Below are positions 1 through 7,523 of a stretch of DNA of 56,209 bases, piece by piece. A model generated the notes under the pieces. The model worked only from the letters and a program-made list of their open reading frames with translations, did no database searches and had not been told where the DNA came from. The position numbers and the translations under genes are program-made. The stretch comes from Geodermatophilus dictyosporus (lineage in GTDB: Bacteria; Actinomycetota; Actinomycetes; Mycobacteriales; Geodermatophilaceae). The number at the start of each line of letters is the position of its first letter. Positions within the stretch are counted from its first letter, which is position 1. The DNA lies in contig NZ_FOWQ01000004.1 of NCBI RefSeq assembly GCF_900115505.1, forward strand, positions 1 through 56,209, in the 5' to 3' direction.

Positions 1-537
1 GGGCGTCGGCTCCGGGGTGGGCGTCGGCTCCGGGGTGGGCGTCGGCTCCTCCGGCGGGGCCTCGATCGGGGGCTCCTCGACCGTGACCGGGGACTCCGTC
101 GCAGCCTGCGACGGAGCAGGCTGCTCCACCGGTGCCCCTGCACCCGCCTCCGGCGAGGTCGGCACGGCCGGCGACGCCCCGGGCGCGGCGGGCGCGGACG
201 TGGTGGGCGCGGACGTCGACGGCGCCGCGGGCGGCGGACCGGGCGCCCAGCCCCCGTCGAAGCCGGGTGCGAGCACGCCGATGCTCGGCACCTCCAGCGG
301 ACCGGCCGGCGACGGCAGCGGCTCGTCGGCCAGGCGCTCGGCGGTGCTGCCCGCCGGCGCCGTCCCCGGGGTCCGGGCGGCCGCGCTCGGCAGCACGGAG
401 GTCGCCGCCAGCGTCGCCGTCACACCGAGGGCGCAGGCACTGGCACCGATGACCGGGATGAGGCGGGCCGGACGCCCACGCCCCGAGGACCTGCCCACGC
501 GCTCTCCCCCTGAGCTGTCGGACGACGTGGCCCCCAT
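1..537 (-). CDS. Pro/Thr-rich exported or membrane-anchored protein, C-terminus cut by window edge
   Basis: The start ATG at 537 opens a frame that runs unbroken off the window edge, 179 codons seen. A charged Ser/Gly/Arg-rich N-terminus (about residues 1-24) is followed by a hydrophobic stretch beginning RLIPVIGASACALGV (about 25-50). That looks like a signal peptide or single membrane anchor ending near an AAA-type site. The rest is low complexity, rich in Pro, Ala, Ser and Thr, and it ends in PTPEPTPTPEP repeats encoded by a 15-18 bp tandem DNA repeat at positions 1-50. Such tails often serve as wall-spanning linkers in actinobacteria. No catalytic domain is visible in the part present. 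Its function is unknown and the real C-terminus lies outside the window. Confidence 0.6.
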   Translation of the reverse strand, partial: MGATSSDSSGGERVGRSSGRGRPARLIPVIGASACALGVTATLAATSVLPSAAARTPGTAPAGSTAERLADEPLPSPAGPLEVPSIGVLAPGFDGGWAPGPPPAAPSTSAPTTSAPAAPGASPAVPTSPEAGAGAPVEQPAPSQAATESPVTVEEPPIEAPPEEPTPTPEPTPTPEPTP

Positions 538-632
538 CGTGACCGGACCGGTGACGCGGGGCCAGAGGAACGGTGACGGTCAGTCGTCCGGGGACGCCCG
601 CCGTCAGCCGGACGGGTGCACCCCCGCGCTGC

Positions 633-1040
633 TCACGGTGGCAGCCCGGCGGCCCGGCGCAGCGCGGTCAGCCCCTCCGGCGTCCCCGGCCAGTGCCGGG
701 ACAGCGCCTCGGGCCCGGCCCGGCGGACCACCGAGCGCAGCACGAGGACGGTCACCACCGCGTCGTCGGCGTACCCGAGCACCGGGACGACGTCGGGCAC
801 GAGGTCGACCGGGGAGGCCAGGTAGGCCAGCAGCAGCCACAGCCGGACGCGCACCCCGCGGGGCAGCGTGCGGTCACCGGCCAGCCGGCGGACCAGGCGC
901 AGCACGTCGGGCAGCAGCCGCAGCAGGTCCCGCAGCCGTGTCTCCTCGGGCCGCCGCCACCACAGGACGGCGACCAGGACGGCCCAGCACAGCAGCAGGC
1001 CGCCGGCGACCGCGAGCAGCGTCCGGGCCCAGTCCGGCAC
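633..1040 (-). CDS. DUF1232 (YkvA-like) small membrane protein
   Basis: 135 residues from a GTG start. An N-terminal transmembrane helix (about 7-28) ends in WWRRPEE. The DUF1232 core follows, with the family signature LAYLASPVDLVPDVVPVLGYADDA near residues 76-100, which is typical of YkvA-type proteins. The family has no established biochemical function. The start lies 2 nt past the tspO stop (TGA-CC-GTG), so the two genes are probably co-transcribed and translationally coupled. A Pro-rich exported gene follows on the same strand. Confidence 0.85.
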   Translation of the reverse strand: MPDWARTLLAVAGGLLLCWAVLVAVLWWRRPEETRLRDLLRLLPDVLRLVRRLAGDRTLPRGVRVRLWLLLAYLASPVDLVPDVVPVLGYADDAVVTVLVLRSVVRRAGPEALSRHWPGTPEGLTALRRAAGLPP

Positions 1041-1042
1041 GG

Positions 1043-1495
1043 TCAGCGCGCGTTGCGGCGGGTGATCTCCGCGCTGAGGGCGACGGCGAAGGCCGTCCAG
1101 CCGGCGTAGGGGAGCAGCAGCCGGCCGGCGACGGGGTCCAGGCGCGCGGTCCGCCGGGCCAGGTCGGTGGTGGAGACGGCCAGCGCAGCGGCCTCGACGG
1201 TGGCCAGCGACGGCCGGTGCGCGCGGAAGAACGCCCAGGTCCAGCCGGCGTTGAGGGCGAGGTTGGCGGCGTAGGCCCGGACGTAGCCCCGGCCACCGCG
1301 CGGCACCGCCCGGGAGCCGGCCACCGCGAGGAGCACGTACAGCGCCGTCCACACCCCGCCGAAGACCGCACCGGGCGGCTGCCAGCGCGGCTTGTCCAGA
1401 CGCCGGTACCAGGGTGAGGTGACGTCGGTACCGGCCGATCCCACCAGCGCGGTCGCGGCGACGGCGGCGGAGGTGGCCAGGGTCGTGGGCCTCAT
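1043..1495 (-). CDS. tspO: TspO/MBR family membrane protein
   Basis: 150 residues from an ATG start. It has the TspO/MBR (peripheral benzodiazepine receptor-like) features: a W-x-P-P segment (PRWQPPGAVFGGVWTALY) in the first loop and helix 2, then NLALNAGWTWAFF with the aromatic-rich pattern of helix 3, then further hydrophobic helices. Five transmembrane segments are expected. TspO proteins bind tetrapyrroles and sterol-like ligands and are linked to stress and porphyrin handling. The length fits the family. A DUF1232 gene follows immediately, and the gene to the right runs divergently. Confidence 0.88.
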   Translation of the reverse strand: MRPTTLATSAAVAATALVGSAGTDVTSPWYRRLDKPRWQPPGAVFGGVWTALYVLLAVAGSRAVPRGGRGYVRAYAANLALNAGWTWAFFRAHRPSLATVEAAALAVSTTDLARRTARLDPVAGRLLLPYAGWTAFAVALSAEITRRNAR

Positions 1496-1574
1496 CACCC
1501 GAGCATGCTCCGGCCGGTGGGTCCGGCGGCCGGAGGGGGTCGGTCCTGCACGTCCCCGAGCAGAGGAGCCACGC

Positions 1575-2000
1575 ATGCCCCCGACCACCGCACCGTCCGG
1601 CCTCCCGGCCGTCGGCCTGGCCGCCGCGGCCGCCGTCGCGTCGAGCACCGCCTGGTACACCGCCTTCGGCCGTCGCCTGGCACAGCTCGACGAGGTGTAC
1701 GCCGGCGGTGCACCCCCGCCGCCGTGGCTGCCGCCCGTGGAGTTCGCCCGCAGCGCCGTGGTGGCCGCGGCGGTGCGCGCCCTCGCCGTCCGCACCGGTG
1801 CCACGGAGCCGGCGGACGCCGCCCGGCTGGCCCTCGCGCTGTGGGCGGCGTTCCCCGGCGTGCTGCTGACCGGGTCGGTCGTCCACGAGAAGGTGCCGTG
1901 GCAGCAGGCGGCGATCCACGCCGGCGACTGGCTGGTGAAGCTGCTGCTCGTCTCGGCGGTCACGACCCGCGTCCCGCGGCGACGGGCCCGCCGCCTCTGA
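1575..2000 (+). CDS. DUF1761 family membrane protein
   Basis: 141 residues from an ATG preceded by GAGGAG at 1563-1568. Three or four hydrophobic helices are visible. The first helix ends in SSTAWYTAFGRRLA, and the last part reads PWQQAAIHAGDWLVKLLLVSAV. This layout matches DUF1761, small integral membrane proteins of unknown role. It is divergent from tspO, with an 80-bp shared promoter region, and convergent with the kinase gene. The C-terminus is a short Arg-rich cytoplasmic tail. Confidence 0.72.
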   Translation: MPPTTAPSGLPAVGLAAAAAVASSTAWYTAFGRRLAQLDEVYAGGAPPPPWLPPVEFARSAVVAAAVRALAVRTGATEPADAARLALALWAAFPGVLLTGSVVHEKVPWQQAAIHAGDWLVKLLLVSAVTTRVPRRRARRL

Positions 2001-2126
2001 CGTCCGCGACGCGCCGCCCGGTGGGCTCTCGTCCCAGCGGCTGGATCGTCGTCCGCCTCGAACCGGGAGCGCTGACCCAGGTCCGGCGCAGGGACGTCGA
2101 GCACGGCGTCGGCTGCACCGACACCT

Positions 2127-2169
2127 GGGGTGTGCGAGGACGGCCGCGATTGCTGACCGCGCACACCCC
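2127..2169. terminator. Inverted repeat between convergent genes, possible bidirectional terminator
   Basis: A perfect 10-bp inverted repeat, GGGGTGTGCG at 2127-2136 and CGCACACCCC at 2160-2169, lies in the 172-bp gap between the DUF1761 gene (+) and the kinase gene (-). The loop is about 23 nt, which is long. There is no T-tract, which is common in high-GC actinobacteria. It could equally be an operator-like site. Confidence 0.4.
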
Positions 2170-2172
2170 GGG

Positions 2173-3132
2173 TCAGGGGGACCAGTTCGCGGCCCGGGTC
2201 CGCAGCCACCGGGTGGTGCCGTCGGCGGCGCGGCGCTGCTCCTCGCGCAGTCCCGGCGCGTACGGCGGAGGGGGCAGCAGCGAACTCGCCCGCCAGAAGC
2301 CGGCGAGGGCGACGAGGACGGCGTCGACTGCGGCCGGCGGCGCGGCGCGACCCGCGGCGCGGGACAGGAAGACGGCCTCGACGTCGTGCCGGCCGGTGCG
2401 CCCGGCCACCGTCGGCAGGAGGCACACCAGGTCCAGCCACGGTGCCCCGACGGCCGGCCACGCCCAGTCGACGAGCGCCACGTCCGTGGCGGTGAGCAGC
2501 ACGTTGTCCCGGCGCAGGTCGAGGTGCAGCAGCGTCTCCCCGTCGACGCCGTCGGCCCACCGCGGCTCGCGGGCGACGAGGTCCGCCAGGTGGCCGGCGG
2601 CCCAGGGGTCGGCGTCGGGCAGCGCCGGGTGCCCGGAGAGCCGGGCCCAGGCGCCGCCGAGGACACCGGCGAAGGCGTCCCGGACCGGCGCGGCCCCCGG
2701 CACCGGGTTGGGCGTGAGGGCCCGTGCGCTGCCGTCGACGGCGTCCAGCACGCGGGCCAGGTCGCCGTCGTCCCAGGACGGCGAGGGGAAGCGGCCGGCC
2801 ACGTCGTCGAAGACGAGGGACACCCAGTCCCCGTCGTCGAGGTGCGTCCACATCCGCGGCGCGGGCACCGACGGCGGCAGGTGGGCGTTGACCGCGGCCT
2901 CGTGGCGGTAGGCGGCGACCACCCAGTCGCCGTGGGTCGCCGACGCCGCCTTGACGAAGCACCGCCGCCCGTCGGCGAGCACCAACCGCGCGGCGACCCC
3001 GGGCGTGTGCCCGCCCTGCGGCGACCCGGCGGACACCACGGGCGCGCCGACGGCGTCGGTCACCGCCCGGCGCACCGCGGCCGGCAGTGCGGCCCAGCCC
3101 GCCCTCCGCGACGGCGGGTCCGACGAGCGCAT
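2173..3132 (-). CDS. Aminoglycoside phosphotransferase (APH)-fold kinase family protein
   Basis: 319 residues. The N-lobe carries RRCFVKAAS with a candidate ATP-binding Lys at 61 and a later Glu in the AAYRHEAAVN helix. The C-lobe has the Brenner-like catalytic loop HLDLRRDN (His203, Asp205, Asn210) and the metal-binding VDWAWP (Asp222). These define the APH/choline-kinase fold. Members phosphorylate aminoglycosides, macrolides, homoserine or other small molecules, and the substrate cannot be told from sequence. The gene is divergent from the epimerase operon, with about 110 bp shared upstream. Nothing nearby suggests an antibiotic-resistance island. Confidence 0.8.
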   Translation of the reverse strand: MRSSDPPSRRAGWAALPAAVRRAVTDAVGAPVVSAGSPQGGHTPGVAARLVLADGRRCFVKAASATHGDWVVAAYRHEAAVNAHLPPSVPAPRMWTHLDDGDWVSLVFDDVAGRFPSPSWDDGDLARVLDAVDGSARALTPNPVPGAAPVRDAFAGVLGGAWARLSGHPALPDADPWAAGHLADLVAREPRWADGVDGETLLHLDLRRDNVLLTATDVALVDWAWPAVGAPWLDLVCLLPTVAGRTGRHDVEAVFLSRAAGRAAPPAAVDAVLVALAGFWRASSLLPPPPYAPGLREEQRRAADGTTRWLRTRAANWSP

Positions 3133-3242
3133 GCCGACACCCTCCTCCGACCGGGGCCGGACGGCGGCGCGCCGAGCCGGTGGCGCGTGCAGGCGGCGTC
3201 TGGTCGGGACGCCGCAGAGGGGCCGCGTGGCAGGGTGCCGGT

Positions 3243-4259
3243 GTGCTCCCCTCGGCGATCGCGACCACCGACTACCACACGGGTGGGGAGCCGTTCCGGA
3301 TCGTGGCCGATCCTCCGGTGCCGATCCCGGGGGCGACGGTGGCCGAGCGGCGGGCCCGCGCGATCGGGGACCCCGAGGTGCAGGGCCTGCGAGCGGTGCT
3401 GTGCTCGGAGCCGCGTGGTCACGCCGGCATGTACGGCGGCTTCCTCGTGCCGCCGGACGACGACGGTGCGCACCTCGGGGTGCTGTTCTGGCACGAGGAC
3501 GGCTTCTCCACCGCCTGCGGGCACGGGACGATCGCGCTAGGGGTGTGGGCGGTCGACACCGGGCTGGTCGAGGCGCCGGAGACCGGCAGCGTGGACGTCG
3601 TCGTCGACGTGCCGTCCGGCCGCGTCACCGCACGGGTGCACCGCGAGGCGGGCCGGGTCGTCGCCGTCGACTTCGTCAACGTGCCCAGCTGGGTCATCGC
3701 CCGCGGGGTCCCGGTGGCCACCTCCCGGGGCGAGGTGACCGTGACCGTCGCCTACGGCGGCGCGGTCTACGCGACGCTGCCGGCAGCCCAGGTGGGTCTG
3801 TGCGTCACCCCGACCCACCTCGGTGAGCTCGTCGCCCTCGGCCGGGAGGTCAAGGGGGCCCTCGACGACAGCGAGCACGCCGTCCACCCGGACGACCCGC
3901 GGCAGGACGGCGTCTACGGGACCATCTGGTTCGACGACCTCGGCGACACCGACGGGCAGGTGCACCAGCGCAACGTGACCGTCTTCGCCGACGGCCAGGT
4001 CGACCGCTCCCCGTGCGGCTCGGGCACCTGCGCCCGGCTCGCGGTGCTCGCCGCCGAGGACCGCCTGCCCGGCGGCACGGTGCTGCGGCACGACTCGATC
4101 GTCGGCAGCACCTTCACCGAGACCGTGCTGGAGCGCGTCGACGTCGGGGGACGGCCCGCCGTCGTCCCCAGGGTCACCGGCACGGCGTACCGCACCGGTG
4201 AGCACGTCTTCTCCATCGACCCGCGCGACCCGCTCGTCCCGGGCTTCGTGCTGCGGTGA
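3243..4259 (+). CDS. Proline racemase superfamily: probable 4-hydroxyproline 2-epimerase
   Basis: 338 residues from GTG. The proline racemase fold has two catalytic cysteines, each in a diagnostic motif: Cys92 in TACGHGTIALG and Cys258 in DRSPCGSGTCARLA. Having both Cys points to racemase or epimerase activity, as opposed to trans-3-hydroxyproline dehydratase, where the second site is usually Thr. The YHTGGEPFRIV opening is also typical. The likely reaction is trans-4-hydroxy-L-proline to cis-4-hydroxy-D-proline, although proline racemase is possible. Its stop overlaps the next start in a GTGA, so it is translationally coupled to the cyclodeaminase-family gene. The pair probably works in imino-acid catabolism. 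Confidence 0.85.
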   Translation: MLPSAIATTDYHTGGEPFRIVADPPVPIPGATVAERRARAIGDPEVQGLRAVLCSEPRGHAGMYGGFLVPPDDDGAHLGVLFWHEDGFSTACGHGTIALGVWAVDTGLVEAPETGSVDVVVDVPSGRVTARVHREAGRVVAVDFVNVPSWVIARGVPVATSRGEVTVTVAYGGAVYATLPAAQVGLCVTPTHLGELVALGREVKGALDDSEHAVHPDDPRQDGVYGTIWFDDLGDTDGQVHQRNVTVFADGQVDRSPCGSGTCARLAVLAAEDRLPGGTVLRHDSIVGSTFTETVLERVDVGGRPAVVPRVTGTAYRTGEHVFSIDPRDPLVPGFVLR

Positions 4260-5152
4260 GGTTCCTCGATGCGGACGCCGTCGCGGCGCTCGGACCGGCC
4301 GCGGCGGTGCAGGCGGTGACCGAGGCCCTGCGCGGCGGGCTCGACCCCGCCGTCGACCCGCCTCGCGTCCCGGTCGGGTTGGCCAACGGCCAGTTCCTGC
4401 TGATGCCGTCGGAGGGAGCGGCCGCCGCCGGGGTGAAGGTCGTGACCGTCGCCCCGGACAACCCGGCCCGTGGGCTGCCCCGCGTCCAGGCCGTCTACCT
4501 GCTGTTCGACCCCGGGACCCTCGCGCTGCGCGCGGTGCTCGACGGGACCGCGCTGACCACGCTGCGCACCCCCGCGGTCTCGGCCGCCGCCGTGCTCGGC
4601 CGGCTGCCCGACCGGCCGCTGCGGGTGGGGGTGGTCGGTGCCGGCCCACAGGCGACCGGTCACGTCGCCACGCTGGCCGCGGTCCGCCCGCTGTCGCACG
4701 TGGTGCACCTCGTCCGCGACCCGTCCCGGACACCGCTCGACGCGGTCGCACTCGGGTCGCCGGAGGCGGGGGAGGCCCTGCGGTCGGCCGACGTCGTCGT
4801 CTGCGCGACCTCGGCGCGGACCCCGGTGGTCGACCCCGCCCTGCTGCGCGAGGACGTCGTGGTGGTGGCGGTCGGGTCGCACGAGCCCGACGCCCGCGAG
4901 CTCGACGCGGCGCTGCTCGCCCGCGCCACGGTGGTCGTGGAGGACGTCGCCACCGCGCTGCGCGAGGCCGGCGACGTCGTGCTGGCCGTCGCCGAGGGCG
5001 CCCTCAGCCCTGGCGACCTGGTGCCGCTGCGCGACGTCGTCACCGGGACGGCCGCCGTGCCCGCCGACCGCCCGCTCGTCGTCAAGACCGTCGGCATGTC
5101 CTGGCAGGACCTCGTCGTCGCCACGGCGGTCGCCGACCTCCACGGGGCCTGA
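4256..5152 (+). CDS. Ornithine cyclodeaminase / mu-crystallin family NAD(P)-dependent enzyme
   Basis: 298 residues, with a GTG start sharing GTGA with the epimerase stop. Family features are GVKVVTVAPDNP in the N-terminal substrate domain, the TTLRTPAVSAAA helix, a Rossmann GVVGAGPQATGH (about residues 122-135), VVCATSARTPVV, and AVGSHEPDARELD. The family includes ornithine cyclodeaminase, lysine cyclodeaminase, ketimine reductase and delta-1-pyrroline-2-carboxylate reductase. Next to a hydroxyproline epimerase, a reductase acting on cyclic imino acids is the best guess (inference). It converges on helR with a gap of only 14 bp. Confidence 0.82.
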   Translation: MRFLDADAVAALGPAAAVQAVTEALRGGLDPAVDPPRVPVGLANGQFLLMPSEGAAAAGVKVVTVAPDNPARGLPRVQAVYLLFDPGTLALRAVLDGTALTTLRTPAVSAAAVLGRLPDRPLRVGVVGAGPQATGHVATLAAVRPLSHVVHLVRDPSRTPLDAVALGSPEAGEALRSADVVVCATSARTPVVDPALLREDVVVVAVGSHEPDARELDAALLARATVVVEDVATALREAGDVVLAVAEGALSPGDLVPLRDVVTGTAAVPADRPLVVKTVGMSWQDLVVATAVADLHGA

Positions 5153-5166
5153 CGGCGACGGTCCGG

Positions 5167-7355
5167 TCAGCCGCTCGTCAGGACGACGAGCTGCGAGGTG
5201 GCGCGGGTCATCGCGACGTAGCGGTCGACCGCCCCCTCGACGCCGCCGCCGAACGCCTCGGGGTCCACGAGGACGACGAGGTCGAACTCCAGCCCCTTCG
5301 CCAGCTCCGGGGGAAGCGACCGGACGCGGGGCGTCGCGCGGAACGCGGGGTCGCCGATGACGCAGGCCGTCCCCTCGGCGTGCGCGGCCAGCCAGCCGTC
5401 GAGCACCGCGTCCCGCTCCGCGACCGACCCGTGGACGACGGGCACGCCGCTGCTGCGGACGGAGGTGGGCACGTTGGCGTCGGGCAGCACGGCGCGGATG
5501 ACCGGCTCCGCCTCGGCCATGACCTCCGCCGGCGTCCGGTAGTTGACCGTGAGGGAGGCCAGCCGCACGTCGCCGAGCCCGACCCGCCGCAGCCGCTCCT
5601 GCCACGTCTCGGGGAAGCCGTGCCGCGCCTGGGCGCGGTCGCCGACGACCGTCAGGCTCCGGGACGGGCAGCGCAGCAGCAGCATCTGCCACTCGGCGTC
5701 GGTCAGCTCCTGCGCCTCGTCCACGACGACGTGCGCGAACGGCCCGGCGAGGGCGTCCCGGTCGGCCACCGGCAGCGCGGCCCGGTCGACCAGGGCGTCG
5801 CGGAGGTCGGAGTGGCGCAGGCTGGTCATCAGCAGCAGCTCGGAGTCGTCGGTCGCGATCAGCTCGTCGATGACGCCGGCCATGCGCTCCTCCTCGGCAG
5901 CCACGCCGGCGCGGTGCCGGCGCTGCCGCCGGGCGGCCTCCGGGTCGCCGACCCGCTGCCGGGCGGCGTCCAGCAGCGGCAGGTCGGACACCGTCCAGGC
6001 CCGGGGGTCGGCGCGCTGCAGCAGCCGGACCTCGTCCGCGCGGAGCCAGGGCGCGCACCGGCGCAGGTAGGCCGGGACCGACCACAGGTCCGCGACGACG
6101 TCGGGCGCCTCCAGCAGCGGCCACGCCCGGGCGAACGCCGCGCGCAGCTGCCGGTCCCGCTGCAGCGCCTCGCGGACCAGGTCGGGGTCGACGTCGTCGT
6201 CCTCGAGCCGGTCGGCCAGGATCGCCAGCAGCTCCTCCCACACCTGCTCGCGCGCCTCGTCGTGCGGCGTCCCGGGCTCGCGCGCCTCGAACGCCTCGGC
6301 CCAGTCGGCGGCGTCGAGGGGGAGGTCGCCCCAGGGGGTCTCGACCGTCAGGCCCCTGGCCGGGGGCTCCTCGTGGAACCGGACCGCCGCCTCGACCGCG
6401 GCCACGAGGTCCGCGGACGCCTTCAGGGCGGCGACCCGAGGGTCGGCCTCGACCGTGGCCGCCGCTCCCTCGGGGACCAGGTCCCGCAGCGTGCAGGTGA
6501 GCACGCCCTCCTCGCCGAGGCCGGGCAGCACGTCGGAGACGTAGGCCAGGTAGGGCTGGTGCGGGCCGACGAACAGCACGCCGCCGCGGTGGTGGCCGAG
6601 GCGCGGGTCGGAGTAGAGGAGGTAGGCGGTGCGGTGCAGGGCGACGACGGTCTTGCCGGTGCCCGGGCCGCCGTCCACGACCAGCGGGCCCTGGGAGCCG
6701 GCCCGGACGACGGCGTCCTGGTCGGCTTGGATGGTGCCGAGCACGTCGCGCATCCGCGGCGACCGGCTGGTGCCCAGGCTCGCGATGAACGCGGACTGGT
6801 CGTCGAGCGCGGCGTGCCCCTCGAGCCCGTCGGGGGTGAACACCTCGTCCCAGTAGTCGGTGATCCGGCCGCGGGTCCAGCGGTACCGGCGGCGGCTGGC
6901 CAGCCCCATCGGGTTCGCGTGGGTGGCGCCGAAGAACGGCTCGGCCACGGGGGAGCGCCAGTCGACCAGCAGCCGGCGACCCGCGCCGTCGGTGAGGCCC
7001 AGGCGCCCGACGTACACCGGGTCGGCGCCGTCCGCGCCCACCATGCGGCCCAGGCACAGGTCCAGGCCGAAGCGGCGCAGCGTGCGCAGGCGGGCGGTCA
7101 GCCGGTGCACCTCAAGGTCCCGGTCCAGCGCCTCCTGACCGGTGCCGCCGGGCGCTCTCCGCTCCGCGGCGAGGCGGTCGGACAGGTCGGCGATCGTCTG
7201 CCGGAGGCTCGCTGCGACGGCGGCGAAGTGCTCCTCGTCCCGTGCGATCAGCGCCGGATCGGCCTTGGTGGTCAGGTTCGCGGGGAGGTCGAACGCGCCG
7301 GTCGCAGCGGCGTGCCGGCGTCCGCCGTCCCCCTGGTCGTTGACGACACGTGCAC
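5167..7355 (-). CDS. helR: HelR-type RNA polymerase-recycling ATPase (HelD family), start region apparently frameshifted
   Basis: A UvrD-like superfamily 1 motor protein. It shows Walker A GGPGTGKT, VVVDEAQELTDAEW (Walker B region), VNYRTPAEVM, and a C-terminal GLEFDLVVLVDPE and YVAMTRATSQLVVL. The N-terminal coiled coil reads DPALIARDEEHFAAVAA then RRAPGGTGQEALDRDLEVHRLTARLR, as in actinobacterial HelR, which removes rifampicin-stalled RNA polymerase from DNA. The frame open from 5167 has its first normal start at GTG 7110 (647 aa), yet conserved HelR sequence continues upstream in frame to about 7300 (FDLPANLTTKADP) with no ATG, GTG or TTG. A good start exists in another frame: GTG at 7355 with GGGAG 7 nt upstream. 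One base missing in a short tract, for instance the C5 run at 7329-7333, would join them. An RAE lies 58 bp further upstream. Confidence 0.82.
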
Positions 7356-7413
7356 GTGGCGACTCCCGGGTCCGCAGGTCAGAGCTCCGAGCGGCGAGTG
7401 TGGGGCCCGACCC

Positions 7414-7432
7414 GGGTCTTGCCGCAAGCCCC
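7414..7432 (-). promoter_or_regulatory. Rifamycin-associated element (RAE) upstream of helR
   Basis: On the minus strand the 19-bp inverted repeat GGGGCTTGCGGCAAGACCC lies 58 bp upstream of the proposed helR start. From memory, the published actinobacterial RAE is GGGGCTTGCGGCAAGGCCC, so there is one difference. RAEs sit upstream of rifamycin-inactivating enzymes and helR and mediate induction by rifamycins. Finding one exactly in the 230-bp gap before helR supports both calls. A TATAGC-like hexamer is just upstream (reverse strand of 7440-7445), but the promoter is not certain. Confidence 0.85.
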
Positions 7433-7523
7433 GGAGTGCGCTATACGTTCGAGTGGGACGAGGTGTGGTGTCCTCCCGTCCGTCCCCCTCCCGGCGGTCG
7501 TGCGCTCCGGCCGGCGTCCGCGC

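Noticed and set aside
17..1417. Long plus-strand open frame across the first genes
   Set aside because: It runs antisense through tspO, DUF1232 and the Pro-rich gene, which have clear family motifs. Its product is Arg/Pro/Gly-rich with no domain, a GC-driven chance frame.
2173..3132. Acquired aminoglycoside-resistance gene
   Set aside because: Only the APH fold is visible. Base composition matches the chromosome and there is no mobile context, so a housekeeping small-molecule kinase is as likely.
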